Of a DNA stretch of 13,496 bases, positions 13,496-13,496 are shown piece by piece. The position numbers and the translations under genes are program-made. Position 1 is the stretch's first letter; each line of letters starts with the position of its first letter. The notes beneath the pieces were generated by a model. The model saw nothing but the letters and a program-made list of their open reading frames with translations. It had not been told where the DNA came from and made no database searches. This stretch comes from Bordetella parapertussis (GTDB lineage Bacteria; Pseudomonadota; Gammaproteobacteria; Burkholderiales; Burkholderiaceae_B): contig CAMCWG010000045.1 of the NCBI GenBank assembly GCA_945882005.1, positions 1-13,496 on the forward strand, written 5' to 3'.

Positions 13496-13496
13496 G

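Noticed and set aside
1..13496. Mobile element, CRISPR array, defence island or phage genes
   Set aside because: No transposase, integrase, direct-repeat array, toxin-antitoxin or nuclease genes were found; RdgC here is the ordinary chromosomal protein.

Overview
The window looks like a chromosomal segment of a beta-proteobacterium, most likely of the Burkholderiales. This rests on RdgC (a beta/gamma-proteobacterial protein), the DUF4212 plus large sodium:solute symporter pair with a long Ala-rich insertion typical of that group, and moderate GC content. It is an inference from gene content; no marker gene (rRNA, ribosomal protein) is present. I see no tRNA, rRNA, insertion sequence, integrase or CRISPR array.

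Layout. (1) Left edge, + strand: the 3' end of an APC-family amino-acid permease. (2) 644-2562, - strand: a TetR-type regulator, then rdgC, then a small unrecognised gene directly behind rdgC. (3) 2563-2686: an AT-rich divergent control region with overlapping promoters and three regularly spaced small palindromes. (4) 2687-10108, + strand: nine tightly packed genes, most joined by 1-22 bp overlaps. In order they are chalcone-isomerase-like protein 1, FAD-dependent amine-oxidase-like oxidoreductase, DUF1365 protein, cyclopropane-synthase-like SAM methyltransferase, chalcone-isomerase-like protein 2 (with signal peptide), MFS transporter, DUF3833 lipoprotein, short-chain dehydrogenase and NTF2/SnoaL-like protein. 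(5) 10152-12610, - strand: a two-gene sodium:solute symporter operon (DUF4212 small subunit plus large subunit) ending in an intrinsic terminator. (6) 12762-13334, - strand: a TPR protein, coupled by an ATGA overlap to a membrane-protein fragment that runs off the right edge.

The most interesting part is region 4. FAD oxidoreductase, DUF1365 and CFA-like methyltransferase together form a recognised bacterial module that modifies acyl chains of membrane phospholipids. Related enzymes (UfaM, UfaD, UfaO) make methylated furan fatty acids in Rhodobacter sphaeroides, where related genes belong to the sigma-E/ChrR singlet-oxygen response. Here the methyltransferase has lost two of the side chains that hold the bicarbonate base in E. 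coli CFA synthase. That suggests a methyl-branched unsaturated product rather than a cyclopropane. The module is embedded in a larger operon with two diverged chalcone-isomerase-like proteins, a lipoprotein, a transporter, an SDR and an NTF2-fold protein, and it faces a TetR regulator rather than an ECF sigma/anti-sigma pair. My working model is a TetR-controlled membrane-lipid modification and envelope-handling system. The chemistry of the final product cannot be read from the sequence.
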